A stretch of 64,000 nucleotides of DNA from Mesobacillus sp. S13 (GCF_020422885.1 NZ_CP084622.1:2809001-2873000); one strand, 5' to 3'; positions 36,191 through 44,633 are shown, counted from the stretch's first letter. Made by a program: numbers and translations. Notes: generated by a model not told the origin, from the sequence alone.

Positions 36191-37369
36191 TTAGTTTGTC
36201 GCAATCTGTTTTGAATGACTTCTTTTTTCATCCTTTATTAACCATACTGTCAGCAAAACTCCCATTAAGGTCAGTGAAGCAAAAAATAGGTAAACTCCAT
36301 AAATGCTGAATTCCTCAAAAACGATGCCGCCGAAGAACGTGAAAAACCAATTTCCCAGACCGTTACCGATTGCAGAATATATCGTCACTGCTGTAGCCGT
36401 AATATGCAGTGGAGTAATATCACGGATATACTGCAAACCTGCAGGAATGAACAACCCAAGTGAAAATCCCTGTATGACAGCTGATGCATAGACAAGGGAA
36501 AGTGATGGCTCTGTGAAATAAAAAATCCACCTTACTAATGAAACAATCGCTGCAATCAAGGCGACCTGCAGCAGCCCTATTCTACGAATCCAGCTTCCAG
36601 CAACCCTCATGAAGGGAATCTCCGATAACACCGCAATAAGAAAGGCAATCCCAATCCCTGTATAAGTACCTCCCCTGTCTTCCACAAACAGGCTGAAGTA
36701 AAAGTTATTGGCTAAATTCGGGCCAAAAATCATGAATGTTACTCCTAGAAAAATAAGAAACTTCTTCATCTGTATTAATTCCTTCATGCCTGCGAATAAT
36801 CCTGTTGGCCGGCCTGTAGGTTCCTTTGGCATTTTCATTGAAATGGCTGCCGATATCAATAAGGTCAGGAAGAAAGCATAGAAAATTACTTGAGGGTTCC
36901 ACTCGGACAATCGGCCCATCGCAAAAACCGCCAATCCAAAACCAAGTGAACCAAACAATCGGACATTTCCATAATTGACTCCCGTTTTACTTGTGTACTT
37001 CAGGGAAATACTATCTGATAAGGGAATGATAGCACTTTGGAAAATCGCCAGAGTCGTTGCGATAATCATGAACGAAACAAAGCCATCGAAGAAAATATAA
37101 CCCAGAGCGGCAACCCCTGTTACCAAGGTCGTTAAAGTAAGCAGCGCATTATGTGAATTTTTCATGTCTGCGAGCATTCCCCAAAAAGGCTGGAAGAAAA
37201 TCATAATTACCGGACCAATCGACAGGATCAAGCCGATCTGATATCCATTCAAGTTTTCAACTTCACTTAGGTAGACACTTAATAAAGGAAATAAGCTGCC
37301 TATTCCAAAGAATACAAAGAGATAAAATCCTTGCAAAGTAAAGATATTGTGCTTAACGTGCTTGTCCAT
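36191..37369 (-). CDS. MFS transporter (PPP-family-like)
   Basis: A 392-residue protein with 12 hydrophobic helices. The N-terminus FYLFVFFGIGSLFPLLSVYL, FQPFWGMLADMKNS and the central loop MPKEPTGRPTG fit the major facilitator group related to HcaT/nucleoside symporters (MFS_1_like, as YwbF). The substrate cannot be read from sequence. No partner genes on its strand are close. Confidence 0.88.
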   Translation of the reverse strand: MDKHVKHNIFTLQGFYLFVFFGIGSLFPLLSVYLSEVENLNGYQIGLILSIGPVIMIFFQPFWGMLADMKNSHNALLTLTTLVTGVAALGYIFFDGFVSFMIIATTLAIFQSAIIPLSDSISLKYTSKTGVNYGNVRLFGSLGFGLAVFAMGRLSEWNPQVIFYAFFLTLLISAAISMKMPKEPTGRPTGLFAGMKELIQMKKFLIFLGVTFMIFGPNLANNFYFSLFVEDRGGTYTGIGIAFLIAVLSEIPFMRVAGSWIRRIGLLQVALIAAIVSLVRWIFYFTEPSLSLVYASAVIQGFSLGLFIPAGLQYIRDITPLHITATAVTIYSAIGNGLGNWFFTFFGGIVFEEFSIYGVYLFFASLTLMGVLLTVWLIKDEKRSHSKQIATN

Positions 37370-37572
37370 TTAAATCCTCCGTACACGAGTTATAGAGTTA
37401 TATCTTACCACTATTTTACTATAAGAATAGATCATTTCGTTTTATGCAATATAAAGAATAAATAAAGCGTTTTCATTTTATCGTACTCATGTTAAAATAA
37501 TGTTGCTAAGTGATCAGACGTCTGCTCACTATATCATTCATTAACCATCTTGCCATAAGAGGCGGTGAAAAC

Positions 37573-37743
37573 ATGAAAGAAATCATTTTAAGCTTAGTTG
37601 CCGGTTTAATCGTAGGGATTCTTTTTAAATTCCTGAAGCTACCTCTTCCAGCACCTCCAGTTCTAGCAGGAGTTCTCGGAATCGTGGGAGTTTATTTAGG
37701 TGGGGTTGTTGGAGAATGGATTTTAAATTCCTTTAAAGGTTGA
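37573..37743 (+). CDS. XapX-domain small membrane protein
   Basis: A 56-residue protein with two hydrophobic helices: MKEIILSLVAGLIVGILFKF, then LPLPAPPVLAGVLGIVGVYL and GG. This is the full XapX (DUF1427) domain, whose function is unknown. The ribosome binding site GAGGCGGTGA before the ATG at 37573 excludes the longer frame from 37510. Confidence 0.8.
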   Translation: MKEIILSLVAGLIVGILFKFLKLPLPAPPVLAGVLGIVGVYLGGVVGEWILNSFKG

Positions 37744-37870
37744 TAGGACCGCTTATGTAAATGGCTCTATAATCTCATTTAGGCATTTTTTACATACAAT
37801 AACAGCCTGACTGGAGAGCAATTCACATATCAGATGCATCTGCATGAGTAGGTAAGTTTTGATTACATAA

Positions 37871-37900
37871 AAAAATCCACGGAAATCCGCGGATTTTTTT
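37871..37900. terminator. terminator of the formate/nitrite channel gene
   Basis: AAAAATCCACGG-AAAT-CCGCGGATTTTT stem with A and T runs on both sides; 14 bp beyond the channel gene stop. Confidence 0.85.
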
Positions 37901-37913
37901 GTTCCATACTTTT

Positions 37914-38738
37914 TTATGCATTTTGACCATACACTGATTGAGCTGCTGTTTGATTCTCCTCGTTTGCAACCCCTTTTGCATTCAGGTATACATAAAGAGT
38001 ACCGACAAAGAATCCACCACCTATTATATTTCCCAGTGTTACAGGCACCAGATTATACACGCTGCCGGCCAAGCTGATCGTTTCAGGATGCGGCACGAAA
38101 AGTGCGACCGAAAAGAGTACCATGTTTGCCACACTGTGCTCGAAGCCTGAGACCACAAATGCAAACACCAAAAGCATTGTGACTCCTATTTTTGCTCCAT
38201 CTCCTTTTATACTGAATGGGACCCATACAGCAAGACAAACCAGCCAATTGCACAGTATGGCACGAAAGAATAGTTGATATGCCGGTGTGTTCATTTTCAT
38301 ACTCACGGTTTCCATCATATATTGAGATTTTTCCGGGGATATAAAGAGTCCTGATAGCATGATAAGAATTCCAAAGAATAATGCTCCTAATAAATTTCCT
38401 GAATAACATGCAATCCAGTTTTCAATGGTATCCTTCCAAGTCGTTTCCTTCTTCAAAGAACTGATCGTCAACATCATCGTATTGCTTGTGAACAATTCTC
38501 CCCCGCCATACAAAATCAAAACCAGTGCCAATCCGAAAAAAATCGAACTTGCGATAGGTGTTGCAGCTGAGTGAGCATCAGAAAAATATTCACCCAACCT
38601 GTAAGAGACTATAATGCCAAAGCCGATATATACACCAGCTAGCGCCGCACGCAAGAGGTACTTACTCTTTGATTCCAGGAGATATTTTTTCTTTTTTAAC
38701 GCAGTGGTGATGGCTATTTCCATTGGCTTTTCGCTCAT
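37914..38738 (-). CDS. formate/nitrite transporter (FNT) family channel
   Basis: A 274-residue membrane channel with six helices. FNT features: MEIAITTALKKKKYLLESKS at the cytoplasmic start, GGELFTSNTMMLTISSL (the P3/omega loop region), YSGNLLGALFFG, NWLVCLAVW and GFEHSVANMVLF with the central histidine, then NIIGGGFFVGTLY. It should move formate or nitrite with protons. Start is ATG 38738, after GAGGAG; the frame to 38918 has no signal. It would serve the formate made by PflB and used by the two dehydrogenases. A Rex/Fnr-like operator lies directly upstream. Confidence 0.92.
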   Translation of the reverse strand: MSEKPMEIAITTALKKKKYLLESKSKYLLRAALAGVYIGFGIIVSYRLGEYFSDAHSAATPIASSIFFGLALVLILYGGGELFTSNTMMLTISSLKKETTWKDTIENWIACYSGNLLGALFFGILIMLSGLFISPEKSQYMMETVSMKMNTPAYQLFFRAILCNWLVCLAVWVPFSIKGDGAKIGVTMLLVFAFVVSGFEHSVANMVLFSVALFVPHPETISLAGSVYNLVPVTLGNIIGGGFFVGTLYVYLNAKGVANEENQTAAQSVYGQNA

Positions 38739-38755
38739 TGTTAAGACTCCTCTGT

Positions 38756-38773
38756 TTGTGAATAAAGTCACAA
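38756..38773. promoter_or_regulatory. Rex/Fnr-type operator upstream of the formate channel gene
   Basis: TTGTGAATAAAGTCACAA: a perfect Fnr palindrome (TGTGA-N6-TCACA) and one mismatch from the Rex consensus (TTGTGAA-N4-TTCACAA). Its centre is only 26 bp upstream of the start codon, too near for Fnr class II activation, so repression by Rex, relieved at high NADH, seems more likely. Confidence 0.65.
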
Positions 38774-39036
38774 TATTTACTGTTAGATTAATCTTAAACC
38801 TCAACAATGAGTTTGTTAATAGATAACCCCATGAACTGTTTATGTCCATTTTCGAAGCGTTTACATTCGCTTTATTAAGCGTTTTTTTAAAAGACTTGCA
38901 TATCCCTAGATAATCCATAGGGGAAATCCCTCAAGAGATCACTTTGAATTTCGAGTAAGAGAGGGATCACCACAACCAACCAAAGGATTGACTAATTGTA
39001 TACCCAGAAACGGGATTAAAACAAAAGGAGGCGACT
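38774..39036. other. intergenic stretch upstream of the formate channel gene
   Basis: Contains the presumed channel-gene promoter and, further right, GGGAAATCCCTC and GAGAGGGATCACC stretches that could pair. No firm feature. Confidence 0.4.
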
Positions 39037-39135
39037 TTGAAGTTAAATTTATCCAACCTTTTGAGTCAGCCCCTCCATGCACAACTAAAACTTGAACTAG
39101 ATTCTATCGATTCTATCAAGTATCTTCTCGTATGA
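39037..39135 (+). CDS. possible small protein, 32 residues
   Basis: TTG start six bases after AAAGGAGG; product reads MKLNLSNLLSQPLHAQLKLE and ends SIKYLLV. The last 20 bp overlap the 3' end of the convergent MutS2-like gene. The only support is the ribosome binding site. Confidence 0.3.
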   Translation: MKLNLSNLLSQPLHAQLKLELDSIDSIKYLLV

Positions 39136-41044
39136 TACTTTCTTCAACATGTTTTTTCTCCATCCTATTCAACAGCTTTCGATGTTCTTTGGACTCAAAG
39201 ATAATACTGAAATCATAGTCCTCTGGATAGAGCTCTGAAGCAGGCAGATTCAGTTTAAGCCGTTTATAATTCACTTCGATCTTGCGCTCCCGGGTCTGGA
39301 CTACATAATTCCCCTTACTGTCCGGGCCCTTGAAAATCACTCCCAATTCCCCTGTACTCAACACATGCACACTATCACCCATCTCAAACACTTTGACTGG
39401 CTTCTTCGAGACTTTGGATGACTTCTGTCTTTTGTGCCTGTTTGCTGTGATTTGTTGTTCTCTTTCTTTCAATGCAGCAGGGTCATCCTCAAATAAAGAT
39501 GTGTAATCTTGCTCCGTTTTATAGGTTATATGATGGGCCCGTTCCAGCAATTTTGGATGTATGCCTAATTTCAGCGCAATCGCGAATGCCTGGCTTTCCC
39601 CGCCTTTCCCGATGCGCAGGCGGTACGTAGGCTTAAGTGTTTCCAAATTAAATTCCATTGAACCATTCATGAAATCCTCATGATGATCCGCGAAGTCTTT
39701 AATCTCGCTGTAATGAGTTGTGGCAAAAATAGTTGCCCCTTTATTGTTCAAGTTCTCAAGGATGGCTGTTGCGAGACCCATTCCTTCTCCTGGGTCGGTC
39801 CCTGAGCCCAGTTCATCAAGAAGGACAAGCGTCTTGTCATTGGCTTCCTTCAGGATTTCAATTATATTGATAACCCTTGAACTAAAAGTGCTCAGGTTTT
39901 GCTCAATGCTTTGACCGTCTCCAATATCGACCAGCACTTTATGAAAAATTCCCGCCGCACTCTCCTCCCCTACAGGCAAAAGCAATCCGCTTTGCGCCAT
40001 TAATATCAGTAGTCCTGCCGTCTTAATTGATACGGTTTTACCACCTGTATTTGGTCCGGTTATGACAAGCGCATGATAGTCTGTTCCAATCTCAATATTT
40101 AATGGAACCGCTTTTTCTCCAAGAAGCGGATGGCGTGCTTCATTAAATACAATGACTGAGTCGTCATGGATATCAACTTTTTTCGCATCAATAGACCTGC
40201 AATATTTCGCTTTTGCAAACAGGCAATCATAATGAACCATTGTCTCTATGGCCATCCGGATTTCCTTCTCTTTTCCCTCTGCCAGACCAGTCAAGTGGAA
40301 GAGGACTTTTTCCAGTTCTGCCTGTTCTTCTAAAAAGAGCCACTCCATCTGATCCTGGAAATAGCCAATTTCCTCAGGCTCTACAAAAAGCGTGGAACCT
40401 GAGGCTGAAGTGTCAAGAACCGAACCTTTTACCTTCCCTCGATATTCCTTTTTCACAGGAACGACATACCTGCCGTTTCTTTGGCTGATGACAGCTTCTT
40501 GAAGGTATGGTTTTATTTTTGAGGATTTCAACAGCTGGTTTAGCTTCTCTTTCAAACGTTCTTCCTGGATGCCAATTTGTTTTCGAACTTTCAATAGTTC
40601 CTTTGAAGCGTAATCATCAATTCGGCCGTTCCTGATACACCTTTGTATCTCTGCAGCCAGTTCTGGAAGCTCCTCAATCCCAAAGACATAAGCAGATACT
40701 CTCGGAGCAGCAAACTCCTTATCCTTCATGAAACGGCGGATCTTATTGCAGGTTTCCAGGAAGGACAGCAGCAGCACCAGTTGTTCTGTCCGAAGCGGGA
40801 CTCCTTTATTGAATCCTTTAAGAATCGTTTCCATCCCATCAAGACCATGGATTGGGACACTGGAACTAATATTCAGGATTTCAATTGCTTCATAAACTTC
40901 CTCTTGCCATGATTCAATCTGCTTCTGATTCGTCGACGGCTGTATTTCCCGTGTTTTCACACGGCCTGATTCTGTCAATGCAAAGCCAGCTATCTCTTCC
41001 TTGATTTTATCGTAACCAAGAACCGTATAAGTTTGTTCGTTCAA
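39116..41044 (-). CDS. MutS2-like ATPase without Smr domain
   Basis: A 642-residue MutS-family ATPase. Core: RNGRYVVPVKKEYRGKVKGS, ASGSTLFVEPEEI, Walker A TGPNTGGKTVSIKTAGLL, VLLDELGSGTDPGEG (Walker B), FATTHYSEIKDFA. The C-terminus (MGDSVHVLSTGELGVIFKGP) is a KOW-like domain; the Smr nuclease domain of housekeeping MutS2 (about 780 residues) is missing. This is the second, shorter MutS2 paralogue seen in some Bacillus. It may act on ribosomes or recombination intermediates. Start is TTG, eight bases after AAGGGGG. Confidence 0.88.
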   Translation of the reverse strand: MNEQTYTVLGYDKIKEEIAGFALTESGRVKTREIQPSTNQKQIESWQEEVYEAIEILNISSSVPIHGLDGMETILKGFNKGVPLRTEQLVLLLSFLETCNKIRRFMKDKEFAAPRVSAYVFGIEELPELAAEIQRCIRNGRIDDYASKELLKVRKQIGIQEERLKEKLNQLLKSSKIKPYLQEAVISQRNGRYVVPVKKEYRGKVKGSVLDTSASGSTLFVEPEEIGYFQDQMEWLFLEEQAELEKVLFHLTGLAEGKEKEIRMAIETMVHYDCLFAKAKYCRSIDAKKVDIHDDSVIVFNEARHPLLGEKAVPLNIEIGTDYHALVITGPNTGGKTVSIKTAGLLILMAQSGLLLPVGEESAAGIFHKVLVDIGDGQSIEQNLSTFSSRVINIIEILKEANDKTLVLLDELGSGTDPGEGMGLATAILENLNNKGATIFATTHYSEIKDFADHHEDFMNGSMEFNLETLKPTYRLRIGKGGESQAFAIALKLGIHPKLLERAHHITYKTEQDYTSLFEDDPAALKEREQQITANRHKRQKSSKVSKKPVKVFEMGDSVHVLSTGELGVIFKGPDSKGNYVVQTRERKIEVNYKRLKLNLPASELYPEDYDFSIIFESKEHRKLLNRMEKKHVEESIIREDT

Positions 41045-41068
41045 TTTTTTTACCCCCTTAGAATATAC

Positions 41069-41315
41069 GCTCTGTTAATTTCAGCTGTTGATTTTCGTTC
41101 CAGGCGCTTCGCTTTCCGCGGGCAGTCGGGAAGCCTCCTCGGCGCTTTAGGCGCCTGCGGGGTCTCCCCATGACTCGCTGATCCCGCAGGACATTGATTG
41201 GGCATCTTCGAACTGGCCCACGCACGAAGGAAATGCGGTAGCATTTTCGAGGAGTCTTCGCGCCTTCCACTACAATCAACAGGAGTTAAAAACAATATTA
41301 TGCTTTAACAGAGCC
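41069..41315. mobile_element. MITE-like repeat, copy 2
   Basis: Ends GCTCTGTTAA and TTAACAGAGC are inverted repeats. The interior matches copy 1 (35865-36166) closely but without the nested palindrome. It sits between the MutS2-like gene and the structured RNA candidate. Short ORFs predicted inside it are not considered real. Confidence 0.8.
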
Positions 41316-41326
41316 AAAATATAAAA

Positions 41327-41358
41327 AAGCCGCTACGGAACAAGTCCACAGCGGCTTA
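41327..41358 (-). terminator. distal terminator of the structured RNA candidate
   Basis: AAGCCGCT/AGCGGCTT stem extended by GGA/TCC, followed by TTTTTTAT on the minus strand. A second terminator-like hairpin lies upstream at 41407-41430. Confidence 0.8.
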
Positions 41359-41600
41359 AAGAATGCCTCGCAGTCAAAGCTGCAGGCAAACCTCTCCAAA
41401 AGAAAAAGCTGTGTACAAGGACACAGCTTATGCTCACGGATATCAAGCATGCTTTACTATGTTCATTGTTCTTAACATTCAATCCAGCGCATAATCAAAT
41501 AAACCTATCTCAGGCCTATAAAAAATCCGGATTGACCGTATGAAATTAACGGTTAGTTAAGAACGACACCTAACATAAAACATACTCCCTAATAAATAAA
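41327..41600 (-). ncRNA. candidate structured RNA divergent from fnr
   Basis: No protein gene fits here, but pairings nest in order on the minus strand: GTTCTTAAC (41564-41556) with GTTAAGAAC (41476-41468); inside it hairpin CCGT/ACGG and the stem TCAATCC (near 41534) with GGATTGA (near 41484), which encloses a CCT/AGG hairpin. Downstream come ATGCT/AGCAT, then AAGCTGTGT/ACACAGCTT with TTTCTTTT (41407-41430), GCCT-GCAG/CTGC-AGGC (near 41366-41389) and a last hairpin AAGCCGCT/AGCGGCTT followed by TTTTTTAT (41327-41358). TTGACT (plus-strand AGTCAA, 41642-41647) and TATAGT (41613-41618) are loose promoter elements upstream. It could be a free RNA or a leader of the MutS2-like gene, separated from it by the repeat. 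No Rfam family is recognised. Confidence 0.55.
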
Positions 41601-41775
41601 AATTTTCCTTCTACTATAGATTACTTCCTTTACTCCCATTTAGTCAACCACATTTATCCAATTAAGATAAAAAACAACTTATCTAAAGAGATTGTTCACA
41701 TTTTCTCTATTGACCTCTTGTTTATATTTCATTTTAAATTAGGTATAAACAATGAACGAAAAAGGTGGAGATTGT

Positions 41776-42477
41776 GTGGCCAGCCAAGAGAATCCAAATG
41801 ACTTAACTTATGAGATGAGTGAATTAATAAGAGCAGCGGAAAGGATCGTCAAGATCAAGAAAGGAACTTTTTTATTCCGCGAGGGGCAGGAAGCCAAAGA
41901 AATGTATGTCATTCTGTCCGGCAAGGTACAAATCTCAAAAATGAACGCCGAGGGGAAAGAATTGTATTTAAGATTATGTAAACACAACGATATTGTAGGT
42001 GAGCTTACCCTTTTTACAGCCGGTCCACGATATTTATTCAATGCACGAGTGGTTGAAGATGGGGAAGCAGCAGCGGTTAATATCGAAAATCTGGAACAAA
42101 CCTTGTTCAATAACAGCCAGCTCGCTTACCAATTTCTTAAGTGGATGAATGACCATATACGAAAAACGATCACTAAATTCCGCGACCTTGTGTTGAACGG
42201 AAAAAAAGGAGCTCTATATTCTACACTCATCAGGCTAAGCAATAGTTATGGCACGGAAAAGCAGGACGGCATCCACATCAATGTACCAATCACGAACCAG
42301 GATTTAGCAAACTACTGCGGTACCGCCAGAGAAAGCGTCAGTCGCATGCTCGGCGAACTGAGAGATCAAGGAATCATCTCCATACAAAAAAAAAGAATCA
42401 TCATTCATAACCTGGACTACTTAAAAAAACAAATCGACTGTGAAAATTGTCCGATTGAGTATTGTAATATCGAATGA
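41776..42477 (+). CDS. fnr: Fnr, oxygen-sensing Crp/Fnr-family regulator
   Basis: Iron-sulfur regulator of anaerobic genes. A cyclic-nucleotide-type beta barrel (FREGQEAKEMYVILSGKVQI; DIVGELTLFTAGPRYLF) is followed by the dimer helix and a C-terminal winged helix (NQDLANYCGTARESVSRML). The C-terminal cluster IDCENCPIEYCNIE has the C-x2-C-x4-C of Bacillus Fnr, and the Asp of KFRDLVLNGKKGAL, the fourth cluster ligand, is present. The preferred start is GTG 41776, five bases after GGAG; an ATG at 41752 is the alternative. Likely targets in the window are pflB, the FNT channel and perhaps the dehydrogenases. Confidence 0.95.
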   Translation: MASQENPNDLTYEMSELIRAAERIVKIKKGTFLFREGQEAKEMYVILSGKVQISKMNAEGKELYLRLCKHNDIVGELTLFTAGPRYLFNARVVEDGEAAAVNIENLEQTLFNNSQLAYQFLKWMNDHIRKTITKFRDLVLNGKKGALYSTLIRLSNSYGTEKQDGIHINVPITNQDLANYCGTARESVSRMLGELRDQGIISIQKKRIIIHNLDYLKKQIDCENCPIEYCNIE

Positions 42478-42481
42478 ATAC

Positions 42482-42514
42482 GAAAAAGGAAACCAGTGAT
42501 GGTTTCCTTTTTCA
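42482..42514. terminator. bidirectional terminator between fnr and lrgB
   Basis: AAAAAGGAAACC/GGTTTCCTTTTT twelve-base stem with an AGTGAT loop. Confidence 0.88.
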
Positions 42515-42523
42515 TACGCTTCT

Positions 42524-43210
42524 TTACAAGAACACCGGGAGAATAGTGGGCAGGAACAAAGAAGTGATTATTGCAGCCATTCCCATTGCTGCTCCTGAAA
42601 CTGCGCCCTGCAGTTCTCCTTCTCTCGCGGCTTCTGCTGTACCAATTCCATGAGCGATGGTACCGATTGCCAACCCTCTCGAAAAAGGGTCATGAATTTT
42701 CATCGAGTTCATAAGAAATGGGCCAATCATTGCCCCGATCATGCCTGTAATCATGACGAACGCAGCAACCAAAATCGAATCTGCCCCGATGATCCTGGCA
42801 ACCTCGGAAGCTACAGGTATTGTGATAGACTTGATGGTCAAAGAAACTAGAATTAAATCTGATAAGTTAAGCAAATACGCTATGAACACTGCTGAGAGTA
42901 TGGTCGAGACGATTCCTGCTATAAGACCGGACAGAGCGGGAACTGCGTAGGCTGAGATAATTTTCCTCTGGCGATATAATGGTACCGCTAGAGCTACAGT
43001 AGCCGGCCCAAGAAAATAGGTCATAATCGCACTTCCTGGTTCATATTCCTTATAAGATATATTCAGCAAGAGCAAAACGGTAATGACAATCACCGTGCTC
43101 AAAAATACCGGGGAAGTTAAGGGGGATGGATATTTGCCTGCAGCCTTCCTGGCGAAAAGGTACGCAAGCAGAGTTATGATAATACTAAAGATCGTGAGCA
43201 GAGTCTCCAG
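42524..43210 (-). CDS. lrgB: LrgB-family protein (probable CTG start)
   Basis: Polytopic membrane protein of the LrgA/LrgB (CidA/CidB) holin-like or pyruvate-uptake family: SGLIAGIVSTILSAVFIAYL, then KSITIPVASEVARIIGADS and GTIAHGIGTAEAAREGELQG. The first standard start in the frame is GTG 43102, but homologues have about 35 more residues, and the frame upstream encodes them (ETLLTIFSIIITLLAYLFAR). The only good initiation site is CTG at 43210, seven bases after GGAGGGG, giving 228 residues, the normal length. It lies inside the end of lrgA (26 bp overlap). Confidence 0.85.
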   Translation of the reverse strand: METLLTIFSIIITLLAYLFARKAAGKYPSPLTSPVFLSTVIVITVLLLLNISYKEYEPGSAIMTYFLGPATVALAVPLYRQRKIISAYAVPALSGLIAGIVSTILSAVFIAYLLNLSDLILVSLTIKSITIPVASEVARIIGADSILVAAFVMITGMIGAMIGPFLMNSMKIHDPFSRGLAIGTIAHGIGTAEAAREGELQGAVSGAAMGMAAIITSLFLPTILPVFL

Positions 43211-43583
43211 TTTCCTTCCCCTCCTTCCGCTTTATCAGCAAATTGGAAGTGCCTCCCGCAAACCCCATTCCTACAATAGCACTCAAAACTAAAATAACCG
43301 CAAGTTGAATCCCATTTTGTGCAATCATTCCGCCTAGAGTCATTAATCCAACTGAAACCGGCACAAAAAAGAATGATAGGTGCTTAACAAGAAAGTCCGC
43401 TGCGCCCTCAAACCATTCAAGCCGGACTACCCTCGTCCATAACAGCACGAAAAGAAGGATCATACCCAAGACATTGCCTGGAATTCGCAGATTTAATAAA
43501 TCTACAATATAAAAACCAGCTTTATTGATCAGGATCAATCCTATGATCTGTAGTATAAACTTTATCATTTTATAAGCTTTCAA
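43185..43583 (-). CDS. lrgA: LrgA/CidA-family holin-like protein
   Basis: A 132-residue membrane protein with four helices (FILQIIGLILINKAGFYIVD; IPGNVLGMILLFVLLWTRVV; FVPVSVGLMTLGG). LrgA with LrgB affects murein hydrolase export and, in B. subtilis relatives, pyruvate uptake. Start is TTG 43583, eight bases after AAGGGG. The gene overlaps lrgB. Confidence 0.88.
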   Translation of the reverse strand: MKAYKMIKFILQIIGLILINKAGFYIVDLLNLRIPGNVLGMILLFVLLWTRVVRLEWFEGAADFLVKHLSFFFVPVSVGLMTLGGMIAQNGIQLAVILVLSAIVGMGFAGGTSNLLIKRKEGKETGDSAHDL

Positions 43584-43772
43584 GTCTTAGTCCCCTTTTT
43601 AATCCCATGGACATTAAAAATGTTTTTACAATTCATTATAAATCTCATTTGTTATATTTCAAGAATATTCACTTAACATTTTCTTGAAAAAGACTTAATA
43701 AACATAGTTCACACAATGTCCATATGATTTTCCTAATTTTTTTTATATCTTTATAAGGGGGAGGATTGTGTA

Positions 43773-44372
43773 ATGAAAAAAATTTATCTGATCAGTTCAC
43801 TTATTGTATTAATTGGTATTACATCAGGAATATCATTCTTTCTTATACGGGATGCCAATGCGCAGATTCCAGAGGACATCACACTCGTAACCATGGATGA
43901 AGAGAACTATACTTTTGGAAAAGAAAAAGAAACCATCAAGCTTGTGGAATTCATTTATACCCATTGTCCGGATATCTGCCCAACGACAACTCAAAAGATG
44001 AACCTGCTGAGAAAAGACTTAATAAATGAAGGTGTTTACGGTAAGGATGTTCAATTTGTAACTATTACAATTGATCCATATCGCGATACCCCTGAAGTCC
44101 TCAGGAAGTACATGGACAATTTCGGACTCGAAAATGACGGTAATTGGATCTTCTTGACTGGTGATCAGGCGGACACATTAGCAGAACAAAAGAAAATTAA
44201 ACAAGTTGCCGATACATTCCAATTCCAATATCGGGATCCAGGTAACGGGTTCTACGTCCACAGCACATTCACTTACCTGATTGATGAAAACAATAAATTC
44301 ATAAAGAAATTCCCTATGGGGGAAGATTTCAATAAAGATGAAGTTTTCGAAGAAATAATGGATGAATTATAA
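43773..44372 (+). CDS. SCO1/SenC-family copper chaperone
   Basis: A 199-residue membrane-anchored thioredoxin-fold protein (hydrophobic residues 5-25). The copper site is complete: THCPDICPTTTQKM (Cys-x3-Cys) and the distal histidine in YVHSTFTYLID. SCO proteins deliver copper to the CuA site of cytochrome c oxidase. GGGGGAGG precedes the ATG. It is monocistronic with a very strong hairpin behind it. Confidence 0.9.
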   Translation: MKKIYLISSLIVLIGITSGISFFLIRDANAQIPEDITLVTMDEENYTFGKEKETIKLVEFIYTHCPDICPTTTQKMNLLRKDLINEGVYGKDVQFVTITIDPYRDTPEVLRKYMDNFGLENDGNWIFLTGDQADTLAEQKKIKQVADTFQFQYRDPGNGFYVHSTFTYLIDENNKFIKKFPMGEDFNKDEVFEEIMDEL

Positions 44373-44377
44373 AGGAT

Positions 44378-44420
44378 AGACGACAAAAAAAGCGGCAGAA
44401 AACCGCTTTTTTTGTCGTCT
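44378..44420. terminator. long perfect hairpin terminator after the SCO gene
   Basis: Eighteen-base perfect stem, AGACGACAAAAAAAGCGG against its complement, with a CAGAAAA loop; includes its own T run and may work in both directions. Confidence 0.88.
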
Positions 44421-44495
44421 AATTACGTTCCTGAGCTTACTTATCATTTTAACTGTAAATCAAAAAAACTATATAATGATAAGCCTGTCTATCTC

Positions 44496-44633
44496 TTAAT
44501 GTGAATTCACTGTTGTAGGATGTTTCTCCGTTTTTTTCAGGGAGAAAAATTCTGATTTTGGCTTAGTGAAGCTGACTTTTATCCCTGATTCTTTTAGACG
44601 GTTAACAAAATCAACCAGCTGCTTTTTAGCCAT
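44496..44633 (-). CDS. hypothetical small protein, 45 residues
   Basis: Reads MAKKQLVDFVNRLKESGIKV, then SFTKPKSEFFSLKKTEKHPT. AAAGGAG lies about nine bases before the ATG at 44633. No family recognised. Confidence 0.5.
   Translation of the reverse strand: MAKKQLVDFVNRLKESGIKVSFTKPKSEFFSLKKTEKHPTTVNSH

Noticed and set aside
41050..41295. ORFs of 73-81 residues inside the repeat (and 35872-36096 in the other copy)
   Set aside because: They lie wholly in MITE-like repeats, have no ribosome binding site, and their frames differ between copies because of the nested insert.
41465..41565. RNase P or M-box RNA, because GTTCTTAAC and GTTAGGTG occur near the 5' side
   Set aside because: Only these short strings match; the conserved cores of RNase P RNA and of the magnesium M-box are absent.
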